Assembly: GCF_024171785.1 (NCBI RefSeq)
Contig: NZ_JAMTCK010000028.1
Span: 1-56,346 of the forward strand
DNA: 56,346 nucleotides
From: Goodfellowiella coeruleoviolacea
Lineage (GTDB): Bacteria; Actinomycetota; Actinomycetes; Mycobacteriales; Pseudonocardiaceae
Direction: 5' to 3'
Shown piece after piece: positions 52,865-56,346 of the stretch. The notes beneath the pieces were generated by a model, which saw only the letters and a list, made by a program, of their open reading frames with translations, was not told the DNA's origin and made no database searches. Made by a program: the position numbers and the translations under genes. Position 1 is the first letter of the stretch. Every line of letters starts with the position of its first letter.

Positions 52865-54616
52865 ATGATCCGGCCTTTTAGCACGATATGCGTGATCGGT
52901 CTGGGCACCACGGGCTCCGCCCTGGCCGCGCTGCTCGCCGCGCACGGTTATCGCGTCGACGGGGTCGAGTGCGACGCCCACTCCCTGCTGCGCGGCCGGT
53001 CCGCTGTGGCGGCGGCGATCGACGCGCTGGGCCTGCCGGATGCCGCCGAGGTCGAGGCGCTTCGTCGCGTCAACCTCACCACGAGCACGTCCCTCTTCTC
53101 CAGGGCTGACCTGGTCATCGAAGCCGTACCAGAACAGTTGCCGCAGAAGGTCGAGGTGCTGCGACAGGCCGATTCGCTGTGTCCGGCGGCCACGGTGTTC
53201 GCCACGACCACCACCGCGTTGCCGGTCACGGAGATCGCGTCCCGGTCCGGCCGGATGACCCGCACCGTGGGGTTGCACCTGTGCCATCCCGGCCAGCTCA
53301 GCGACGGCAGCGTTGTCGAGGTCGTGCTTCCCCCGGTCACCGACCACCGCGTCCGGAGCGAGATCGACAACCTGGTCCGCTCTCTGGGGAAGAGCCCGGT
53401 GGCGGTGGCCGACCACCCCGGCCTGCTCGGCGCCGGCCTGTACCTCGGTTACCTCAACAGCGCGGCCGCGATGTACGCCCAGGCGTACGCGTCTCGCGAC
53501 GACATCGACGCTGCGCTGATCCACGGGTGTGGCCTGCGAGTGGGTCCGTTGACCCAACTGGACGTCATGGGCCTGGACGTCGTGCTGGACAGCCTGCGCG
53601 TGCTCGCTGAACGGACGGGTGACGAGTGGTACGCGCCTGCTGGGATCCTGTCCCGGATGGTCGACGCGGGTCTGCTGGGCCGCAAGTCCGGTCGGGGGTT
53701 CTACCAGTACGACAACGATGAGGACCCACCACGGGAACCTGACGACGGCGCGACAGCCAGGCAGGTCACCAAGGTCGGTGTGGTGGGTGCCGGCACGATG
53801 GCGGCGGGCATCGCGGAAGTGTTCGCCCGGGCCGGATACCCGACCGCGGTGGCGGCCCGCACGGACGAGCGCGCCACAACCACGCTGTCCACAGTGGAGA
53901 AGTCACTGTCCCGGGCGGTTCACCGGGGCAAACTCGTCGGGGAGGACATGGACCGAGCGATGGCTCGACTGTCGGGAGCAGGCGAACTCGGCGCCCTGCA
54001 CGACTGCGACCTGGTGATCGAGGCGGTCACCGAAGAACTGACGGTGAAGCGGAGCGTGTTCGCCGAGTTGGACAAGCTGACCCGGTCGGGCACGGTGCTC
54101 GCGACGACCACGTCCAGTCTGCCGGTGCTCCAGATCGCCACCGCGACCGCCAGGCCCGAGGATGTCGTCGCCATGCACTTCTTCAATCCCGCACCGGTGA
54201 TGAAACTTGTCGAGGTCGCACACACACCGCTGACGTCCGACGACGTCGTCGCGACGGCGCTGGCGGTGACCAGGTCTCTGGGCAGGTGCCCGGTCCGGTG
54301 CGGCGACCGCACGGGTTTCATCGTGAACGCCCTGCTGTTCCCGTACCTGAACCGCGCGGTGAACCTGGCGCAGCGACTCCACGTTGGTCTTGACGTCGTC
54401 GACTCGGTGATGACCGGTGCGTACGGTCACCCTGTCGGCCCCTTCCAACTGCTGGACATGGTCGGTCTCGACGTGTCACTCGCCATCCAGGAACGCCTGC
54501 ACGAGACCTGTCACGATCCCGGCCTGGCACCGGCCGAGTACCTGTCGGACTTTGTCGCGGCAGGCTACCTCGGTCGCAAGAGTGGGCGCGGCTTTCGCGT
54601 GCACCAACCGGCCTGA
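52865..54616 (+). CDS. Tandem-duplicated 3-hydroxyacyl-CoA dehydrogenase
   Basis: 583 residues made of two full 3-hydroxyacyl-CoA dehydrogenase units. Unit 1 (about 1-290) has VIGLGTTGSAL and GLHLCHPGQ; unit 2 (about 300-583) has VGVVGAGTMAAGIAEVF, MHFFNPAPVMKLVEV and GFIVNALLF. Unit 2 keeps the His, Glu and Asn set. Unit 1 keeps His but lacks the FFNP box and the Asn of GFIVN (reads GLLGAGLYL), so it may be structural. It oxidises 3-hydroxyacyl-CoA with NAD, or the reverse. Two roles fit: acetoacetyl- to 3-hydroxybutyryl-CoA toward ethylmalonyl-CoA for module 6, or shortening of a phenylpropenoyl-CoA from the MIO enzyme. ATG 52865 follows GGGAGGGG; the frame from 52799 is longer but crosses the promoter. 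Confidence 0.88.
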   Translation: MIRPFSTICVIGLGTTGSALAALLAAHGYRVDGVECDAHSLLRGRSAVAAAIDALGLPDAAEVEALRRVNLTTSTSLFSRADLVIEAVPEQLPQKVEVLRQADSLCPAATVFATTTTALPVTEIASRSGRMTRTVGLHLCHPGQLSDGSVVEVVLPPVTDHRVRSEIDNLVRSLGKSPVAVADHPGLLGAGLYLGYLNSAAAMYAQAYASRDDIDAALIHGCGLRVGPLTQLDVMGLDVVLDSLRVLAERTGDEWYAPAGILSRMVDAGLLGRKSGRGFYQYDNDEDPPREPDDGATARQVTKVGVVGAGTMAAGIAEVFARAGYPTAVAARTDERATTTLSTVEKSLSRAVHRGKLVGEDMDRAMARLSGAGELGALHDCDLVIEAVTEELTVKRSVFAELDKLTRSGTVLATTTSSLPVLQIATATARPEDVVAMHFFNPAPVMKLVEVAHTPLTSDDVVATALAVTRSLGRCPVRCGDRTGFIVNALLFPYLNRAVNLAQRLHVGLDVVDSVMTGAYGHPVGPFQLLDMVGLDVSLAIQERLHETCHDPGLAPAEYLSDFVAAGYLGRKSGRGFRVHQPA

Positions 54617-54652
54617 CGCGATGGGCAGCGTTGCGCGGCGGGGTGGGGTGAC

Positions 54653-54696
54653 CGGACCGGTGTGACGACGCGACCGAGTCAGGCACCGGCGGTCCG
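54653..54696. terminator. Bulged hairpin between converging dehydrogenase and SARP genes
   Basis: CGGAC-CGGTG (54653-54662) can pair with CACCG (54684-54688) and GTCCG (54692-54696), leaving a 3-base bulge. It lies in the 221-base convergent gap and could end both transcripts. Confidence 0.35.
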
Positions 54697-54837
54697 TTTC
54701 GGACAGTGCGCGTCACGGTGCCGCACGAGGACGTCCGAACTCGGGTGCGTCCCGCAATCCACACCACACCGCGCGGTCCTGGCGCACCCCGGGACCCGCC
54801 CCTGCCGCGTACCGGCCTGCTCGTCGCCCGGTGACCA

Positions 54838-55686
54838 CTACACCTCCAGGAACGACCCCAACGGGACCGTCCGCGGACCTGGGCGCTGGGGACAAGCCGG
54901 GCGCGAACGACTCAACCGGGGATCGCGGCGCAGCATTGACCGGTACAGCACAGTCAGTTCGGCACCGGGCTCGACCCCCAGTTCCTCCGCGAGCGCTCGC
55001 CGCGCGCTGCGGTACGTCGAGACAACCGCGGCCAGATCTCCCTGGTGGTAGCACGCCAGCAGCAGTCCACGCCAGGCCCGCTCCCGGGCCGGGTGGTCGC
55101 CGACAAAGTCGTGCAGCACCGTCCTGGCCCGCTCGTAGTCACCCAGCTTGATCAGCAGGTCCGCGTACTCCTCGACCGCCGAGAGCCACTGGGCGGTGAG
55201 CACGGCCGCACGTGCGCTGAGCAGGGCGCCCTGGGGGATGTCCTGCAACGGCACTCCTCGGCAGGCCAGCGCGGCTCGACGCAGGTACGGCTCCGCTCCA
55301 CACAGGTCATTGGCGTCAACCAGTTGTCTGCCGGTCCGCAGATCACGCTCGAACCCGTGCACGTCGATGGTGACGGTCATGCGCTGGGCAAAGCCCAGCG
55401 CCCATCCGTTCCCGGTGCTGAGCAGCCCGGACTCAGCCGTCTCGGGCAGACAGTCCCCCAACCAGGACCGCAGTCCGGAGACATGGGTACGCAGGTTTGC
55501 CGCTGCCGATCGCGGCGGCGCCGCTCCCCACAGTTCTGCGGTCAGCCTGTTCCTGGCGACCGCACGCTGCGGGGTGAGCAGCAACATGGCCAGTAACGAT
55601 CGCTTCTTGCCTCCCGGTCTGGAGAGCACCTGATCGTCACGGCGAATCTCCAGCGGTCCCAGCAGACTGAAACTGACATGTACCAA
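54838..55686 (-). CDS. SARP-family transcriptional activator
   Basis: 282 residues. The N-terminal winged-helix DNA-binding domain (about 1-95, FSLLGPLEIRRDDQ, then LTAELWGAAPPRSAAANLRT) is followed by the bacterial transcriptional activation domain (about 100-250, with YLRRAALACRGVPLQDIP and LLACYHQGDLAAVV). This is the small AfsR/DnrI/RedD architecture. The start is TTG 55686: no ATG or GTG is in frame nearby and a near-perfect GGAGGAAG sits 5 bases upstream. Leu31 is encoded by TTA (55594-55596), the codon read by the bldA tRNA in streptomycetes and relatives, which predicts a developmental control on translation. Likely a pathway activator. Its upstream gap has a palindrome and direct repeats. 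Confidence 0.93.
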   Translation of the reverse strand: MVHVSFSLLGPLEIRRDDQVLSRPGGKKRSLLAMLLLTPQRAVARNRLTAELWGAAPPRSAAANLRTHVSGLRSWLGDCLPETAESGLLSTGNGWALGFAQRMTVTIDVHGFERDLRTGRQLVDANDLCGAEPYLRRAALACRGVPLQDIPQGALLSARAAVLTAQWLSAVEEYADLLIKLGDYERARTVLHDFVGDHPARERAWRGLLLACYHQGDLAAVVSTYRSARRALAEELGVEPGAELTVLYRSMLRRDPRLSRSRPACPQRPGPRTVPLGSFLEV

Positions 55687-55703
55687 AATCGCTTCCTCCG
55701 GAC

Positions 55704-55717
55704 TTGACGCGCGTCAA
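55704..55717. promoter_or_regulatory. Perfect 14-base palindrome in front of the SARP gene
   Basis: TTGACGCGCGTCAA, a perfect inverted repeat whose near edge is 17 bases upstream of the TTG start and just ahead of the ribosome site. It contains TTGACG on both strands. It could be an operator for a dimeric repressor or for autoregulation. Confidence 0.5.
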
Positions 55718-55844
55718 CTGGTGGGCCAACGAGATCCCTTCGAAAGAGGGCACCGGTACCGACAACACCGCAGGTACGAGTTCTCCAGCACACCGTGTCC
55801 CCCTCACCGCGGCGCCCATGATGCCCGAGCCTCGCGCTGGTGTC

Positions 55845-55874
55845 CTTGTCCATCAGCGCACAGTGCTTGTCCAT
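55845..55874. promoter_or_regulatory. Direct repeat CTTGTCCAT x2, 21 bases apart, upstream of the SARP gene
   Basis: CTTGTCCAT occurs at 55845-55853 and 55866-55874, exactly 21 bases apart (two helical turns). SARP proteins bind direct repeats set at about 11 or 22 bases, so this is a candidate site for it or another SARP. It is 160-190 bases from the start. Confidence 0.35.
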
Positions 55875-55930
55875 TCGCGACCAGCTGTTGCCGCGAGCCT
55901 GACGGCGCCGGTTTGGTGTCGAGCAGCCGA

Positions 55931-55959
55931 GGCAGCACGAGGTCGGACGAGGTGCTGCC
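55931..55959. repeat. Inverted repeat with 8-base arms
   Basis: GGCAGCAC (55931-55938) and GTGCTGCC (55952-55959) flank 13 bases in the 500-base region between the SARP gene and the exporter. It may be an operator or an RNA hairpin; no gene is recognised around it. Confidence 0.35.
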
Positions 55960-56001
55960 GAGCAGTCGCGGGCCCGGTGACCGCGGTCCGGTTGTCGCGG
56001 C

Positions 56002-56192
56002 GAGTTCGGTGAGCACGCCGTCCGCGGCGAGCGGGTGCGTGCCGTGCTCGCGACCGGGTTCGCGCCGGAAGGGTCGCGGAGTTCGCGGAGACACTGCGCC
56101 GGCACCGGGATGAGATCTTCAACCCACTGGTCCAGGATCTCAGCCCAGCGGCCCCGACCTCGAACGGCTCTGACTCCCACCGCACTCAGTGA
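56002..56192 (+). pseudogene. Frameshifted 3' remnant of an unrecognised plus-strand gene
   Basis: Two adjoining pieces look like ordinary protein but lie in different frames. Frame 1 (56002-56070) reads EFGEHAVRGERVRAVLATG then FAPE. The second frame (56073-56192) reads VAEFAETLRRHRDEIFNPLV and continues to QDLSPAAPTSNGSDSHRTQ before TGA. One lost or two gained bases near 56071 would split them. There is a stop in frame 1 at 55978 and no credible N-terminal part. It converges on the exporter gene with a 7-base overlap. I do not recognise the family. Confidence 0.3.
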
Positions 56193-56346
56193 GCGTCCAC
56201 ACTGCTCGGACGCCTGCGGGCGCGACGCCCGAGCAGGAGCGAGAGGCACAGCGGTAGCAGCGCCGCCGCGGCGACCAACGACAAGCCGGCGAATCCCACC
56301 CCGGCCATCAGGGGACCGGCGAGGAACGCGGCGGCCGCGGCGGCGA
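56186..56346 (-). CDS. Integral membrane transporter, C-terminal end (probable MFS drug exporter), partial
   Basis: Open to the window edge on the minus strand, stopping at TGA 56186; about 53 residues are seen. They read as an Ala-rich membrane helix (AFLAGPLMAGVGFAGLSLVA), a second half-helix (AAALLPLCLSLLLG) and a short Arg-rich cytoplasmic tail (RRARRRPSSVDAH). This is the usual end of an MFS permease or drug exporter. By position it may export the cluster's product. The fragment is too short to choose between 12- and 14-helix families. Confidence 0.65.
   Translation of the reverse strand, partial: AAAAAAFLAGPLMAGVGFAGLSLVAAAALLPLCLSLLLGRRARRRPSSVDAH

Noticed and set aside
55542-56249. 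235-codon minus-strand frame upstream of and overlapping the SARP gene
   Set aside because: Cys/Arg-rich translation in a different frame from the SARP and exporter genes; a shadow.

Overview
The window is the core of a modular type I polyketide (macrolide-type) gene cluster. The very high G+C content, GTG/TTG starts, strong purine ribosome sites and the LAL and SARP regulators point to an actinomycete. I could not fix the genus or the final product from the sequence. No tRNA, rRNA, CRISPR array, transposase or attachment site was seen.

Layout. 1-908 (minus) is the start of a PKS gene that leaves the window (PKS-D). 933-3568 (minus) holds two glycosyltransferases, and a 350-base control region with TAGGGG boxes lies upstream of them. 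3919-9822 (minus) is a six-gene accessory operon: a degenerate MaoC-type hotdog protein, two adenylate-forming enzymes that both lack the C-terminal subdomain, a stand-alone acyltransferase, an SDR sugar ketoreductase and an NDP-hexose 2,3-dehydratase. 10046-44093 (minus) is three giant PKS genes. 44075-44497 (minus) is a small lipocalin-like protein that opens the PKS operon. 44723-46057 (plus) is a flavin-dependent halogenase. 46491-49588 (minus) is an aldehyde dehydrogenase behind an MIO-type aromatic ammonia-lyase/aminomutase. 49939-52629 (minus) is a LAL regulator. 52865-54616 (plus) is a double 3-hydroxyacyl-CoA dehydrogenase. 54838-55686 (minus) is a SARP regulator with a TTA codon. The right edge carries a gene remnant and the tail of an MFS exporter.

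Assembly line, assuming gene order equals use order: loading module (vestigial KS, AT, ACP); M1 KS-AT(methylmalonyl)-KR-ACP; M2 KS-AT(malonyl)-DH-ER-KR-ACP; M3 KS-AT(malonyl)-ACP; M4 KS-AT(atypical YAAH)-KR-ACP; M5 KS-AT(malonyl)-KR-ACP; M6 KS-AT(TAGH, ethylmalonyl)-KR-ACP; M7 KS-AT(malonyl)-DH-KR(catalytic Ser to Ala)-ACP; M8 KS and onward outside the window. No thioesterase is in the window. The sugar genes and two glycosyltransferases predict a glycosylated product. The MIO enzyme, halogenase, aldehyde dehydrogenase, CoA-ligase relatives and hydroxyacyl-CoA dehydrogenase suggest a (chlorinated) aromatic or beta-amino-acid unit used as starter or decoration. This last step is inference.

Regulation. 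A TAGGGG box occurs in the intergenic regions ahead of the glycosyltransferase, PKS/halogenase, MIO and dehydrogenase units. In the last two it directly abuts similar -35/-10 elements at almost the same distance from the start codon. It is a good candidate operator for the cluster's own regulator, most plausibly the LAL protein.
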